The notes: generated by a model from the sequence alone, not told the origin. Shown: positions 9,164-19,367, numbered from the stretch's first letter. The stretch is 64,000 nucleotides of DNA from Limoniibacter endophyticus (GCF_014652835.1 NZ_BMZO01000010.1:151814-215813), one strand, 5' to 3'. Numbers and translations are program-made.

Positions 9164-9910
9164 TCAGACTTGTGCGGCTCCGCCGTCAACGAAGACCTCG
9201 CTACCGGTCATGAAGCTGCTTTCATCCGAGGCAAGAAAGAGCGCCACAGCCGCCGTCTCCTCGGGGCGTCCGACACGCCCGAGCGGCGCCTGAGCGGCGA
9301 AGCCCGCCACCAACGCATCCTCTTCTCCCGGCGCCGCCAAGCCCTTGAGGCCGGGGGTCTCGGTGGCGCCGGGAGAGAGCACGTTCACGCGGATGCCGGT
9401 CCCCTTCAGGTCCAGTGCCCAGCTTCGTGCAAAATTGCGGATTGCGGCCTTGGTCGCGCTGTAGACGCTGAACGCAGGCGTTCCCATCGAGCCCGTTGTC
9501 GACCCGGTAAGGATGATGGATCCGCCGGCCCGCATAAGCGGCAGCGCCTTTTGCACGGTGAACAGCGTTCCCTTGACGTTGACGTTGAACGTCAAATCGA
9601 ACGACGTCTCGTCGATAGCGCCAAGCGGAGCCAGTTTTCCGAGCCCGGCATTCGCGAAGAGAATGTCTATTCGTCCGCTCTTCGCGCGTACCGTCGCGAA
9701 CAGCCGATCAAGGTCGTCCATACGCGAAACGTCGCCTTGCACCGCCGTCACGCCTGAGCCCATCACTTCTACCGCCCTGTCCAGCTCCTCCTGGCGACGG
9801 CCGGCGATGAAAACCTCGGCGCCTTCCGCCACAAACCGCTTGGCGGTCGCGAGACCAATGCCGCTGTTACCGCCGGTTATGACGGCGATTTTACCTTCAA
9901 GTCTGCCCAT
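9164..9910 (-). CDS. SDR family oxidoreductase
   Basis: A 248-residue classical short-chain dehydrogenase/reductase. It shows the cofactor motif TGGNSGIG (residues 12-19), NAG (87-89), the catalytic Ser137, and YSATK with Tyr150 and Lys154. The segment VLSPGATETPG and a C-terminal EVFVDGGAAQV are typical of glucose-1-dehydrogenase/BacC-like members. Arg38-Arg39 after the second strand suggests NADP(H). The start at 9910 has a GGAGA box upstream. It is divergent from an HxlR regulator 98 bases away, a common arrangement in which the regulator senses electrophiles or quinones and controls the reductase. The substrate is not predictable. Confidence 0.93.
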   Translation of the reverse strand: MGRLEGKIAVITGGNSGIGLATAKRFVAEGAEVFIAGRRQEELDRAVEVMGSGVTAVQGDVSRMDDLDRLFATVRAKSGRIDILFANAGLGKLAPLGAIDETSFDLTFNVNVKGTLFTVQKALPLMRAGGSIILTGSTTGSMGTPAFSVYSATKAAIRNFARSWALDLKGTGIRVNVLSPGATETPGLKGLAAPGEEDALVAGFAAQAPLGRVGRPEETAAVALFLASDESSFMTGSEVFVDGGAAQV

Positions 9911-10008
9911 TTCGATCTCCTAGAGAATGATGATTGTTTCGAAATAGAGGCTTGCTTTTCTTTCTTCCAGTATGCACCTTTTGGTAAGTATCAATTGGAG
10001 CATACGAA
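9911..10008. promoter_or_regulatory. Divergent SDR/HxlR promoter region
   Basis: This 98-base intergenic region must carry both divergent promoters. GTATGC (9970-9975) and GCATAC (10000-10005) form a spaced inverted repeat just before the HxlR gene and are a candidate operator. The repeat is short, so it could be chance. Confidence 0.4.
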
Positions 10009-10374
10009 ATGACCACATCTGGCTTTATCTGCGGGCTGGACGCTGCGTTGGCTGTCATCGGCGGCAAATGGAAACCTTTGATCCTGTTCCATCTTTCCCA
10101 CGAAGCCCGACGCTATGGTGACCTGAGGCGCGCCATCGGCAACGTCAGTGACAAAATGCTTATCCAGCAACTCAAGGAACTGGAGGCTGATGGGATCGTC
10201 GATCGGTTAGACTTCAAGGAAATTCCGCCGAAAGTCGAATATTCCCTCACTGCGTTCGGTCAGACCCTCGCCGAAGCTTTGAAGCCGCTCTGCGCCTGGG
10301 GTACAGAACATATGATCGAAGTCGAAAAACTCATGTCACGCCGCGGCGCGTCCGAGGTGGAGAAAGTCGCCTAA
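10009..10374 (+). CDS. HxlR-family transcriptional regulator
   Basis: A 121-residue winged-helix regulator of the HxlR family. The diagnostic start is present: CGLDAALAVIGGKWKPLIL, followed by RYGDLRRAIGNVSDKML and QLKELEADGIVDR. Cys9, directly before the helix, matches the redox-sensing cysteine of YodB/QorR/HypR-type members, which respond to quinones, hypochlorite or disulfide stress. A second cysteine sits in the C-terminal helix (LCAWG). It is transcribed away from the SDR gene and probably controls it and itself. Confidence 0.9.
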   Translation: MTTSGFICGLDAALAVIGGKWKPLILFHLSHEARRYGDLRRAIGNVSDKMLIQQLKELEADGIVDRLDFKEIPPKVEYSLTAFGQTLAEALKPLCAWGTEHMIEVEKLMSRRGASEVEKVA

Positions 10375-10721
10375 CCTTCCGAATAGCTTGCCGACAAGCT
10401 ATGGCGCGCCCCAGGTGGCTGTAGCGCAGACATAGTGCCCATCTTCATCGTTCCCGGCCCGCCGGGTGAGATTCGAACCCTGGTTGGCTAGGACGCATAC
10501 ATAGTCTGCTTTCTTGGCCTCGCTCACCAGCAGCGTCAGTCTCCTTTCGGCCCGGATACGTGGCGACGACCGGTTTGCCCGCTATGCCGCCCTTCGACAC
10601 CCTAGTTATAAACACCCGATTGCGAGCTTGCCGGTGCGCGCCAATCGACCGCGAGTTCACCCTTTGATCTTCCTGTCATATATCTGTGCCCCTTTATGTT
10701 CGGGGGCCACCTGGCCCTCGG
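10375..10721. other. Gene-free stretch after the HxlR gene
   Basis: I see no convincing gene in these 347 bases. Nine bases after the HxlR stop lies a hairpin, ATAGCTTG (10383-10390) with CAAGCTAT (10395-10402), loop CCGA; it has no T-run but may end the regulator transcript. Around 10470 the minus strand has a tRNA-like B-box, but no clover leaf can be folded. A minus-strand frame between about 10400 and 10540 resembles no known family. Confidence 0.5.
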
Positions 10722-12122
10722 TTAGACCAGTTCATAGGGCAGCACACCTCGCTGAGCATGATTTACCTCGATACGGCGTTTGACAGGCGGCGTGGCGCGG
10801 GCATGACAGCCCTGGCGCTCGCAGACCCTGCACGAGACGCCGATCGGCTCGTAATGAGCACCACCCTTTATGTCGAGCCCATCTGCGTACACGAAGGCGT
10901 CAGCAACCGAGATGTCGCAGCCGAAGGCAAGAACATAGACCGTTTCCGCTGATCGATATCCGCCGTTTCGCTTGGTAACCTGCACCGCCATCGAAAGGTA
11001 GCGTGACCCGTCCGGCATTTGAGCAAGTTGCCTGATGATGCGCCCTTGCGTTTCGAAGGCAGTATGCGCGTTCCAGAGGGGGCATGCTGCACCATATCGG
11101 GCAAATTGCAGCCTGGTAGCGCTATGGCGTTTGGTGATATTTCCCGCTCTATCGATACGCGCGAAGAAGACGGGTACACCCTTGTTTCCCGGTCGCTGCA
11201 GCGTCGACAGCCTGTGACAGGTCTGCTCTAGAGACGTCCCGAACCGCAGCGCGATCAGTTCGACATCATGGCGCAACTCGCTCGCGGATCGCGCAAATTT
11301 TTCATAGGGCATGAGGAGTGCGCCTGCAAAATAGTTCTGCAACCCGACACGACAGATCTCAACGGCTTCCTGGGTTCGGAAGCTGGCGCGCGAGAGAATG
11401 GCATCGATTGCCGGCGAGGCTTCAAGTTGCGCCAACTGTATCGCAAGCTGAAACTGCTGCGTAACCAATGGGGAATTACCGCTGAGATACAGTGTTCTGT
11501 TTGAGCGATCGAACCGGCGCAGTTCCCCATCCTGAGTCAGTTGCCGGACGCTGACGCCGTGCTTGCCTTCTAGTCTTGCCTTCAGAGCCACGAAACTATC
11601 GTACGGGATGCCCGTTTCAACGGCAATTGTCTCGGCCACAATGTCCAGTTCGTGAATATAATTATCGGTGAAATGAAAGAAATCACGCACTTCTTCATAC
11701 GGTGTGGGGTCGGACGCTCCTTTGGCAAGTTCACGGTCTATGCTTGCTAATTGCTCACTCGTGCGTCGGTACGCCTGATGCGCGGCGATAAGCGCATGGG
11801 CCAAGCCCGGTGCATTCTGGACAATCATCTTGAGTTCCTGGATTCCGGGCGCGTAGCCCTGGAACAGCGGATCCGACAATGCTTCCGAAAACGCCGACAG
11901 CAGACGATCTGTTTCACCGGCTCCCAGTTCCGCCACGTTCAATCCGCATTTGTCAACCAAGGCTAGCAAGACCGTTGCCGAGACCGGACGCTGGTTGCTC
12001 TCGATCTGGTTGAGATAGCTGGTCGAGATGCCAATCCGCTCGGCAAATTGGGCCTGCGTCGCACCGTTTTCCTGCCTGAGTTCCCTGACGCGCTTTCCGA
12101 TGAAAAGTTTTCCGGTCGACAT
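10722..12122 (-). CDS. pccR: PccR/ScfR-type short-chain acyl-CoA regulator
   Basis: A 466-residue XRE-type regulator. The N-terminal helix-turn-helix reads RELRQENGATQAQFAERIGISTSYLN. An IrrE-like middle (ImmA/IrrE without the catalytic HExxH motif) and a C-terminal domain with cysteines (GVSCRVCERQGCHAR) follow, as in the ScfR/RamB/PccR group. Members sense acetyl- or propionyl-CoA-level signals and control short-chain fatty acid metabolism. The start at 12122 is preferred over an upstream TTG at 12152 because it begins just before the conserved KLFIGKRVRELR. It is divergent from pccB, so control of the propionyl-CoA genes and of itself is very likely. The direct repeats at its own start codon support autoregulation. 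Confidence 0.88.
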   Translation of the reverse strand: MSTGKLFIGKRVRELRQENGATQAQFAERIGISTSYLNQIESNQRPVSATVLLALVDKCGLNVAELGAGETDRLLSAFSEALSDPLFQGYAPGIQELKMIVQNAPGLAHALIAAHQAYRRTSEQLASIDRELAKGASDPTPYEEVRDFFHFTDNYIHELDIVAETIAVETGIPYDSFVALKARLEGKHGVSVRQLTQDGELRRFDRSNRTLYLSGNSPLVTQQFQLAIQLAQLEASPAIDAILSRASFRTQEAVEICRVGLQNYFAGALLMPYEKFARSASELRHDVELIALRFGTSLEQTCHRLSTLQRPGNKGVPVFFARIDRAGNITKRHSATRLQFARYGAACPLWNAHTAFETQGRIIRQLAQMPDGSRYLSMAVQVTKRNGGYRSAETVYVLAFGCDISVADAFVYADGLDIKGGAHYEPIGVSCRVCERQGCHARATPPVKRRIEVNHAQRGVLPYELV

Positions 12123-12136
12123 TTTCACATTTTCAC
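12121..12136. promoter_or_regulatory. Tandem ATTTTCAC repeats at the pccR start
   Basis: ATTTTCAC occurs twice without a gap (12121-12128 and 12129-12136), touching the pccR start codon within the 117-base pccR-pccB divergent region. The region is AT-rich compared with its surroundings. It is a candidate regulator-binding site or a translation-control element for pccR; no experiment is known to me for this exact motif. Confidence 0.4.
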
Positions 12137-12239
12137 AATTTACTATTCTCAAATTTTGTATTTCTACTTCTCCACACGATCAAGCCTTTTTGCCTGCGAT
12201 ATTTCTTTATAACGCTGAACAAGCAACAGGTGAGGAACA

Positions 12240-13772
12240 ATGCAAAACGTACTTGAGCAGCTCGAGCAAAGGCGGACCGAGGCGAGAGCTGGCGGGGGTG
12301 AACGCCGGGTGGCGGCGCAACATGCCAAGGGCAAGCTGACCGCGCGGGAACGTATTGATGTTCTGCTTGATGAAGACTCCTTCGAGGAGTTCGACATGTA
12401 TGTGACGCATCGTTGCACCGATTTCGACATGCAGGAGCAGAAGGTTCCGGGCGATGGTGTGGTGACGGGCTGGGGCACGATCAATGGTCGTCAGGTCTAT
12501 ATCTTCAGCCAGGATTTCACGGTTCTCGGCGGCTCCCTCTCTGAAACGCACGCGCAGAAGATCTGCAAGATCATGGATATGGCGGTGCGGAACGGCGCCC
12601 CAGTGATTGGCCTCAACGATTCCGGTGGCGCCCGAATTCAGGAAGGCGTTTCCTCTCTCGCAGGCTATGCGGAGGTATTCCGACGCAATGCGGAAGCTTC
12701 CGGCGTCATACCCCAGATCTCCGTCATCATGGGGCCTTGCGCCGGGGGTGCGGTGTACTCACCCGCGATGACCGATTTCATCTTCATGGTACGCGATACG
12801 TCCTACATGTTCGTCACCGGACCGGATGTCGTGAAAACCGTCACCAACGAAATCGTGACAGCGGAGGAACTTGGAGGTGCAGCGACGCACACTCAGAAAT
12901 CCTCCGTCGCGGATGCCGCCTTCGAAAACGATGTCGAAGCGCTTGAGGCCGTTCGGCTTCTGGTTGATTTCCTGCCTCTTAACAACCGCCAGCCAGCGCC
13001 CACCCGGCCCTTCCACGACGATCCCTCACGGATCGAGATGAAGCTCGACACGCTTGTTCCCGCTTCTTCGACGAAGCCTTATGACATGAAGGAACTTATT
13101 CTGACTATTGCAGATGAGGGCGAATTCTTCGAAATACAGGCGGCGTTTGCCAAGAATATCATCACAGGGCTGATCCGCATTGAAGGGCAGACGGTCGGGG
13201 TCGTTGCCAACCAACCCATGGTGCTTGCTGGCTGCCTCGACATCGATTCCTCGAGAAAAGCGGCGCGCTTCGTGCGTTTTTGCGACGCATTCAGCATTCC
13301 GATCCTGACACTGGTGGACGTACCGGGCTTTTTACCCGGCACGTCGCAGGAGTATGGCGGCGTTATCAAGCATGGCGCCAAGCTGCTCTTCGCTTATAGT
13401 CAGGCGACCGTGCCCATGGTCACGCTGATCACCCGCAAAGCCTATGGCGGGGCTTATGACGTGATGGCCTCGAAGCACATTGGCGCGGATATCAACTATG
13501 CCTGGCCAACCGCCGAGATTGCCGTCATGGGAGCAAAAGGGGCGACCGAAATCCTGTATCGCTCCGAACTGGGCGACCCTGAGAGAATCGCCGCACGTAC
13601 GGCAGAATACGAGAACCGCTTCGCAAATCCTTTCGTCGCAGCCGAACGGGGGTTCATTGACGAAGTGATCATGCCGCATTCGTCAAGGCGTCGCATCGCC
13701 CGGGCCTTCGCTTCCTTGCGCAACAAAAGGGTCGAGACGCCATGGAAAAAGCACGACACGATACCGCTGTGA
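12240..13772 (+). CDS. pccB: Propionyl-CoA carboxylase beta subunit (carboxyltransferase)
   Basis: A 510-residue carboxyltransferase of the biotin-dependent acyl-CoA carboxylase family. It shows [24 protein letters not shown] and FVTGPDVVK in the N-terminal half (acyl-CoA site). [15 protein letters not shown] and [13 protein letters not shown] are in the C-terminal half (carboxybiotin site). The length and motifs match PccB rather than AccD or methylcrotonyl-CoA carboxylase. A GTGAGGAAC box precedes the ATG. It heads the plus-strand unit pccB-pccA-mutase, converting propionyl-CoA to (S)-methylmalonyl-CoA and onward to succinyl-CoA. The divergent pccR probably regulates it. Confidence 0.96.
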   Translation: MQNVLEQLEQRRTEARAGGGERRVAAQHAKGKLTARERIDVLLDEDSFEEFDMYVTHRCTDFDMQEQKVPGDGVVTGWGTINGRQVYIFSQDFTVLGGSLSETHAQKICKIMDMAVRNGAPVIGLNDSGGARIQEGVSSLAGYAEVFRRNAEASGVIPQISVIMGPCAGGAVYSPAMTDFIFMVRDTSYMFVTGPDVVKTVTNEIVTAEELGGAATHTQKSSVADAAFENDVEALEAVRLLVDFLPLNNRQPAPTRPFHDDPSRIEMKLDTLVPASSTKPYDMKELILTIADEGEFFEIQAAFAKNIITGLIRIEGQTVGVVANQPMVLAGCLDIDSSRKAARFVRFCDAFSIPILTLVDVPGFLPGTSQEYGGVIKHGAKLLFAYSQATVPMVTLITRKAYGGAYDVMASKHIGADINYAWPTAEIAVMGAKGATEILYRSELGDPERIAARTAEYENRFANPFVAAERGFIDEVIMPHSSRRRIARAFASLRNKRVETPWKKHDTIPL

Positions 13773-13916
13773 GCCAAAGACGCGCGGCTGCCCGGAATGG
13801 CATTGACTTGATCACAATCCGACGAGAACCTTTCGACATGCTCGAGGATTGAGACTGGAAAGACATGGAGCCATTCCATTCCAAGTGTAAATTCATTCGT
13901 AGTGCAAGAGACCTGA

Positions 13917-15923
13917 ATGCCACCGTTCAAGAAAATCCTGATCGCCAATCGCGGCGAAATTGCCTGCCGGATTATCAAGACCGCGCGCCGCATGGGGATC
14001 CAGACAGTTGCTGTTTACTCCGAGGCCGATAAGAATGCTCTACATGTCAAGATGGCGGATGAAGCTTTCCTGATCGGTCCAGCGCCGTCGAGCGAATCCT
14101 ATATCGTCATCGAAAAGGTGATGGAGGCCGTCGCGGCGTCCGGAGCGGATGCGGTTCACCCCGGCTATGGCTTTCTTTCCGAAAATCCGGCTTTCGCGGC
14201 CGCTCTGGAAGCTGCGGGGGTGATTTTTATCGGCCCGCCGGTGAAGGCGATCGAAGCCATGGGCGACAAGATCACCTCGAAGAAGATTGCCGCGGAAGCC
14301 GGCGTTTCCACGGTTCCCGGTCATTTAGGTCTGATAGAGGACGCTGAGGAAGCGGTCCGGATCGCCGGGCAAATCGGCTACCCCGTCATGATCAAGGCTT
14401 CGGCGGGCGGCGGCGGCAAAGGCATGCGTATTGCCTGGAACGAGACCGAGGCGAACGAAGGCTTCACGTCGTCGCGAAACGAGGCTCGTGCTTCTTTCGG
14501 CGACGAGCGTATTTTCATCGAGAAATTCGTTACCGAGCCGCGCCATATCGAAATCCAGGTTCTAGGCGATCGTCATGGCAATGTCGTGTATCTGGGGGAG
14601 CGTGAGTGCTCGATACAGCGGCGCAACCAGAAAGTCATCGAGGAAGCCCCCTCGCCTTTCCTGGATGCGGCCACGCGTGAAGCAATGGGTACTCAAGCCG
14701 TCGCACTAGCGCGAACGGTCGGATACTATTCGGCAGGAACCGTCGAATTTATCGTCGACCGCGACAGGAATTTCTATTTCCTCGAAATGAATACCCGTCT
14801 GCAGGTCGAGCATCCTGTGACGGAACTCATCACCGGAATTGATCTCGTCGAACAGATGATCAGAATCGCCGCAGGCGAGCAACTTTCATTGGAGCAGAAG
14901 GATGTCGCGCTGAACGGATGGGCGATCGAAAGCCGTATCTATGCGGAAGACCCTTACAGAAGCTTCCTGCCCTCGATCGGTCGCCTGAGCCGCTACCGCC
15001 CGCCCCGTGAGGGAACATCGGAAGACGGGACCATCGTAAGAAACGATACCGGAACGTTCGAGGGCGGCGAAATCTCGATGCATTACGATCCTATGATCGC
15101 CAAGCTGTGCAGCTGGGCACCGACACGCGACAAGGCCATTTCAGTCATGGCGGACGCATTGGACAGTTTCGAACTGGAAGGGATCGGACACAACCTGCCC
15201 TTCCTGTCGACGGTCATGGGGCAATCGCGTTTCCAGGACGGGCGCCTCACCACCGCTTATATTGCCGAGGAGTTCCCGGAAGGCTTCGGCGGGGTCACAG
15301 CCACGCAAAGCCAGACGCAGATCCTTTCAGTGGTCGCGGCGGTGGTGAATTACAGGCTCCAGGATCGCGCGGCAAATATCTCCGGAACGATCGGAAACCG
15401 TCGGCGTGAGCTGCCAAAACAATGGGTCGTACGGCTGGCCGGGACAGAAACGGAAGTCTCCATGCTTGGCGAGGAACCCCAGATCGTTTCATGCGCGGAT
15501 GGCCCGGCGGTGGAGGTTCAAAGCAACTGGATCCCCGGAAAGACACTTGCCTGGTTCAAGGTCGGCCAGGAACAGCTTACTGTGAAAGTGGACGTTGTCG
15601 GAACAGCAATTCGCCTTCGCTGGCGCGGAATCGATACCGTCTGTCATGTCAGAACACCACATGTCGCAGCGCTTGCGCGCCTGATGCCGGAGAAGACGCC
15701 ACCGGATCTGTCCAGGATGCTATTGTGTCCCATGCCAGGCATCGTAACATCTATCGTCGTGAAGGAAGGAGACGCCGTCGAACTCGGCCAGTCTCTGGCC
15801 ACGGTCGAAGCCATGAAGATGGAAAACGTCCTGAAGGCGGAAAGAAAAGGTGTCGTGAAGCGCATCGTGGCCAGCCCTGGTGTCAGCATGGCGGTCGATG
15901 ATGTGATCATGGAATTCGAGTAA
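13917..15923 (+). CDS. pccA: Propionyl-CoA carboxylase alpha subunit (biotin carboxylase + BCCP)
   Basis: A 668-residue protein with biotin carboxylase at the N-terminus (KKILIANRGEIACRI; the glycine-rich ATP loop KASAGGGGKGM; EMNTRLQVEHPVTE). A linker/BT domain follows, then a C-terminal biotinyl domain with EAMKMEN, the biotinylated lysine being residue 634. It ends 34 residues later, the normal length. A 144-base gap separates it from pccB, longer than elsewhere in the unit; it has no recognisable gene and might hold a secondary promoter. The subunit carboxylates biotin with ATP and bicarbonate and passes the carboxyl group to the PccB active site. Confidence 0.96.
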   Translation: MPPFKKILIANRGEIACRIIKTARRMGIQTVAVYSEADKNALHVKMADEAFLIGPAPSSESYIVIEKVMEAVAASGADAVHPGYGFLSENPAFAAALEAAGVIFIGPPVKAIEAMGDKITSKKIAAEAGVSTVPGHLGLIEDAEEAVRIAGQIGYPVMIKASAGGGGKGMRIAWNETEANEGFTSSRNEARASFGDERIFIEKFVTEPRHIEIQVLGDRHGNVVYLGERECSIQRRNQKVIEEAPSPFLDAATREAMGTQAVALARTVGYYSAGTVEFIVDRDRNFYFLEMNTRLQVEHPVTELITGIDLVEQMIRIAAGEQLSLEQKDVALNGWAIESRIYAEDPYRSFLPSIGRLSRYRPPREGTSEDGTIVRNDTGTFEGGEISMHYDPMIAKLCSWAPTRDKAISVMADALDSFELEGIGHNLPFLSTVMGQSRFQDGRLTTAYIAEEFPEGFGGVTATQSQTQILSVVAAVVNYRLQDRAANISGTIGNRRRELPKQWVVRLAGTETEVSMLGEEPQIVSCADGPAVEVQSNWIPGKTLAWFKVGQEQLTVKVDVVGTAIRLRWRGIDTVCHVRTPHVAALARLMPEKTPPDLSRMLLCPMPGIVTSIVVKEGDAVELGQSLATVEAMKMENVLKAERKGVVKRIVASPGVSMAVDDVIMEFE

Positions 15924-15962
15924 GGCCTGACTAGCTGGCATTTGCGGGGGAGCGAGAGCTGT

Positions 15963-18098
15963 ATGACCGAGGATAAGACAAAACAGTGGCGATCGCTCGC
16001 GGAAAAGGAGCTCAAGACCTCTCCGGACGAACTGATCTGGCGCACCCCTGAAGGCATCGACGTCAAGCCGCTTTATACCGCAGAGGATCTGGCGACCGTA
16101 AACCATCTCGATACGATCCCGGGACTCAAGCCCTTTGTCCGTGGCCCTCGTGCAACGATGTACGCGGGAAGGCCCTGGACGATTCGGCAATATGCCGGCT
16201 TCTCGACGGCACAAGAATCCAACGCCTTCTATCGCCGCAACCTGGCTGGCGGGCAAAAAGGGCTGTCGGTCGCCTTTGATCTAGCCACTCATCGCGGCTA
16301 TGATTCCGATCATCCGCGCGTGGAAGGCGATGTAGGCAAGGCAGGCGTCGCTATCGATTCAGTCGAGGACATGAAGATTCTGTTCGACGGCATTCCACTC
16401 AGGGAAATGTCCGTTTCCATGACGATGAATGGCGCGGTGATCCCCATCCTCGCGAGCTTCATCGTCGCGGGCGAGGAGCAGGGTTGTTCGCGTGCCGAGC
16501 TTTCCGGGACGATCCAGAACGACATCCTCAAGGAATTCATGGTCCGCAACACTTATATCTACCCGCCTGAACCTTCCATGCGGATCGTTGCCGATATCAT
16601 TGCCTACACCTCGAAAGAGATGCCGCGGTTCAACTCGATCTCGATTTCCGGCTATCATATGCAGGAAGCGGGCGCGACGCTGGTCCAGGAACTGGCCTTC
16701 ACGCTGGCGGACGGCCGTGAGTATGTCCGCGCGGCTCTGGCCAAGGGACTCGATGTCGATGAATTCGCCGGGCGTCTCTCATTCTTCTTCGCCATTGGCA
16801 TGAATTTTTTCATGGAAGCAGCCAAGCTGCGGGCTGCGCGCCTCCTCTGGACACGCATCATGGAGGAGTTCGAACCAAAGAAGCCCGGCTCATTGATGCT
16901 GAGAACGCATTGTCAGACCTCCGGCGTCTCGTTGCAGGAGCAGGATCCGTATAACAACGTGATCCGGACCGCGTATGAAGCCCTGTCTGCCGTGCTGGGC
17001 GGAACCCAATCCCTCCACACCAACGCTCTGGATGAGGCAATAGCCCTTCCCACGGAGTTCTCCGCCCGCATCGCCCGCAACACGCAGCTGATCCTTCAAC
17101 ATGAAACGGGCATTACCAAGGTGGTCGATCCCCTCGCCGGCTCCTATTACGTGGAGAGCCTGACGCACGAATTGGCGGACAAGGCCTGGGCTCTGATCGA
17201 AGAAGTCGAAGCGATGGGCGGAATGACCAAGGCTGTTGCGGAAGGTCTTCCCAAGCGGCTCATCGAAGAAGCTGCGACGCTTCGGCAAGCGAAGGTAGAC
17301 CGCGGCGAGGAAGTGATCGTCGGGGTGAACAGATTTCGTCTCGAGAACGAGGACGAACTCGACATTCTGGCAATCGACAACTCGGCCGTGCGTGATGCAC
17401 AAGTCAAAAGATTGCAGGAAATTCGGCGTCAACGTGATCCGGAAAAGGTCAACGTCACGCTTGAGCGGCTATATGAATTTGCAAAAACCGGCCAAGGCAA
17501 TCTGCTCGAGGCAGCTGTCGAGGCAGCGCGTGCCCGAGCCACTGTAGGGGAAATTTCGGACGCAATGAGGCGGGCCTTTGGCGACCATGCCGCTATTCCC
17601 GAAGTCGTGAATGAGATTTACGGCCCGGCTTATGGTGACGATCCGGAATTCAGCACTATCCAGGCGCGTGTCGAAGATCATGCGCGCAAATCGGGGAAAC
17701 CGAAGATTCTCGTCTGCAAGCTCGGGCAGGATGGCCATGACCGTGGCGCGAAAGTCATTGCTTCCGCATTCGGAGATATTGGCTTCGAGGTTTTGGCAGG
17801 CCCCTTGTTCCAGACACCGGAAGAGGCCGCCGATCTTGCCATTGCCGAGCGGGTTCAAATCGTCGGCATGTCGTCCCTGGCAGCAGGGCATCGAACGCTT
17901 GCGCCGCAACTTGTCCAGGCTCTGCGAAACAAGGGTGCCGCGCATGTCGTCGTCGTCGTGGGCGGCGTCATCCCCCGTCAAGACTACCAGTTCCTGCTCG
18001 ATTGCGGCGTATCGGCGGTCTTCGGACCAGGCACCAATGTTCTTGAGGCCGCGAACTCGATCATCGACGTTCTTGAAGGAAAACGCCGCAATACATGA
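15963..18098 (+). CDS. scpA: Methylmalonyl-CoA mutase, single-chain, B12-dependent
   Basis: A 711-residue mutase with both the catalytic barrel and the cobalamin-binding domain on one chain. The barrel shows [20 protein letters not shown], and [14 protein letters not shown] is present. The C-terminal Rossmann part carries the DxHxxG signature, GQDGHDRG, whose His592 is the lower cobalt ligand. The ATG at 15963 follows a GGGGGAG box and is preferred to a TTG at 15942. It isomerises (R)-methylmalonyl-CoA to succinyl-CoA. Neither the epimerase nor the MeaB/ArgK chaperone gene is in this window. The need for adenosylcobalamin ties this unit to the cob genes further along. Confidence 0.96.
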   Translation: MTEDKTKQWRSLAEKELKTSPDELIWRTPEGIDVKPLYTAEDLATVNHLDTIPGLKPFVRGPRATMYAGRPWTIRQYAGFSTAQESNAFYRRNLAGGQKGLSVAFDLATHRGYDSDHPRVEGDVGKAGVAIDSVEDMKILFDGIPLREMSVSMTMNGAVIPILASFIVAGEEQGCSRAELSGTIQNDILKEFMVRNTYIYPPEPSMRIVADIIAYTSKEMPRFNSISISGYHMQEAGATLVQELAFTLADGREYVRAALAKGLDVDEFAGRLSFFFAIGMNFFMEAAKLRAARLLWTRIMEEFEPKKPGSLMLRTHCQTSGVSLQEQDPYNNVIRTAYEALSAVLGGTQSLHTNALDEAIALPTEFSARIARNTQLILQHETGITKVVDPLAGSYYVESLTHELADKAWALIEEVEAMGGMTKAVAEGLPKRLIEEAATLRQAKVDRGEEVIVGVNRFRLENEDELDILAIDNSAVRDAQVKRLQEIRRQRDPEKVNVTLERLYEFAKTGQGNLLEAAVEAARARATVGEISDAMRRAFGDHAAIPEVVNEIYGPAYGDDPEFSTIQARVEDHARKSGKPKILVCKLGQDGHDRGAKVIASAFGDIGFEVLAGPLFQTPEEAADLAIAERVQIVGMSSLAAGHRTLAPQLVQALRNKGAAHVVVVVGGVIPRQDYQFLLDCGVSAVFGPGTNVLEAANSIIDVLEGKRRNT

Positions 18099-18111
18099 GA
18101 ATTTCAAAGCA

Positions 18112-18143
18112 GCATGTTCCGCTCAACGTAACGCGGAACATGC
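18112..18143. terminator. Bidirectional terminator between mutase and aminotransferase genes
   Basis: GCATGTTCCGC (18112-18122) and GCGGAACATGC (18133-18143) are a perfect 11-base inverted repeat with a 10-base loop, placed where two convergent genes end. One arm and the loop overlap the last codons and stop of the minus-strand aminotransferase. On the plus strand CCCTTT follows; on the minus strand TGCTTTG follows, so the T-tracts are weak. Position and perfect pairing support a shared terminator. Confidence 0.7.
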
Positions 18144-19355
18144 CCTTTCGATGCGCGAAAGCGCCTCCTTCAATTCATTCATCGATGTGGCATAGGAAAT
18201 GCGGAAATAGGGCGACAGCCCGAACGCGGATCCTGGAACAACCGCAACATTCGCGTCTTCCAAAAGATAGTCGGTAAAATCGGCATCCATACCAATAATA
18301 TTGCCGGCCGGTGTCGTGCGTCCGATCATGCCTTCGCAACTGGCGAACGTATAGAATGCTCCCTCCGGCGTCCGGCAGGAAATGCCATCAATGGCATTCA
18401 GGGCCGAGACAACGAAGTCGCGACGTTGCCTGAAGCTTTCGCGGCGTTCCTCGAGAATCGCCTGGTCGCCGTTTAGCGCGGCCACGGAAGCGGCTTGGCT
18501 GATAGATGAGGGACACGATGTAGACTGGCTCTGAATGACGGCCATGGCCTTTATCAGGGCTTTCGGCCCCCCAGCATAGCCGATGCGCCAACCGGTCATG
18601 GCATAGGCCTTGGAGACGCCATTGATCGTCAGAGTGCGTTCCTTGAGCCGAGGCTCGAGGGCGGCCGGCGTAACGAAGGCAAAATCATCATAGACGATGT
18701 GTTCGTACATGTCGTCGACCATCAGCCAGACCTGCGGATTGGCCAGAAGAACGTCGAGCAACGGACGATAATCTGTTTCGGTATAGGCAGCACCGGACGG
18801 GTTGGAAGGTGAGTTCAAGAGCAACCAGCGTGTCTTCGGCGTGATCGCTGCCTCCAGCTGCGCGGCCGTCATCTTGAAGCCGGCCCCCGCATCGCAAGGG
18901 ACGAGAACAGGCACGCCGCCGCAGATTTCCACAATATCGGAATAAGACGTCCAGTACGGGGTCGGAATGACGATCTCGTCCCCCGGATTGATCGTCGCCA
19001 TGAACGCATTGAAGAGAATTTGCTTGGCTCCGGCGCCAACGGTAATCTCGTCAATGGCGTAGTCGACGCCGTTCTCGCGACGAAACTTGTCACACACTGC
19101 CTGCTTCAACACCGGCGTGCCGTCAAGGGCGGTATATTTGGTTTCGCCGTGATCGATCGCCTGCTTTGCAGCTTCCTTGATATGCGCGGGCGTGTCGAAA
19201 TCCGGTTCGCCGGCACCAAGGATTATGACCGGCGATCCACTTCGCTTCATCGCTGCGGCACGCGCACCGATCTGCAGAATTTTCGACACGCCTACCGAGG
19301 CGATGCGTTCGGCGGGTTTGAAACCCGCCTCGACAATCTTCGTCACCTTCGTCAT
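18123..19355 (-). CDS. Class I aminotransferase, probable 2-aminoadipate transaminase
   Basis: A 410-residue PLP enzyme of the AspC-like class I family. It shows GEPDFDTP, GAGAKQ, NSPSNPSG, DDMYEHIVYD and the PLP-lysine motif NGVSKAYAMTGWRIGY with Lys249, plus FRISYA near the end. By sequence alone it would be called an aspartate/aromatic aminotransferase. It lies 12 bases after an AASA dehydrogenase gene and downstream of an HglS gene, so the likely job is 2-aminoadipate to 2-oxoadipate with 2-oxoglutarate as acceptor. That substrate is inferred from context only. It is the last gene of the minus-strand operon. Confidence 0.85.
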   Translation of the reverse strand: MTKVTKIVEAGFKPAERIASVGVSKILQIGARAAAMKRSGSPVIILGAGEPDFDTPAHIKEAAKQAIDHGETKYTALDGTPVLKQAVCDKFRRENGVDYAIDEITVGAGAKQILFNAFMATINPGDEIVIPTPYWTSYSDIVEICGGVPVLVPCDAGAGFKMTAAQLEAAITPKTRWLLLNSPSNPSGAAYTETDYRPLLDVLLANPQVWLMVDDMYEHIVYDDFAFVTPAALEPRLKERTLTINGVSKAYAMTGWRIGYAGGPKALIKAMAVIQSQSTSCPSSISQAASVAALNGDQAILEERRESFRQRRDFVVSALNAIDGISCRTPEGAFYTFASCEGMIGRTTPAGNIIGMDADFTDYLLEDANVAVVPGSAFGLSPYFRISYATSMNELKEALSRIERACSALR

Positions 19356-19367
19356 CTCTTCGACGCC

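Noticed and set aside
10460..10490. tRNA-like B-box (GGTTCGAATC on the minus strand) suggesting a tRNA gene or an attachment site
   Set aside because: The T-stem does not pair properly and no acceptor, anticodon or D arms could be folded around it.
10400..10660. Short minus-strand open frames after the HxlR gene, one with several cysteines
   Set aside because: No convincing start with ribosome box, no family resemblance, and composition compatible with chance; not called as a gene.
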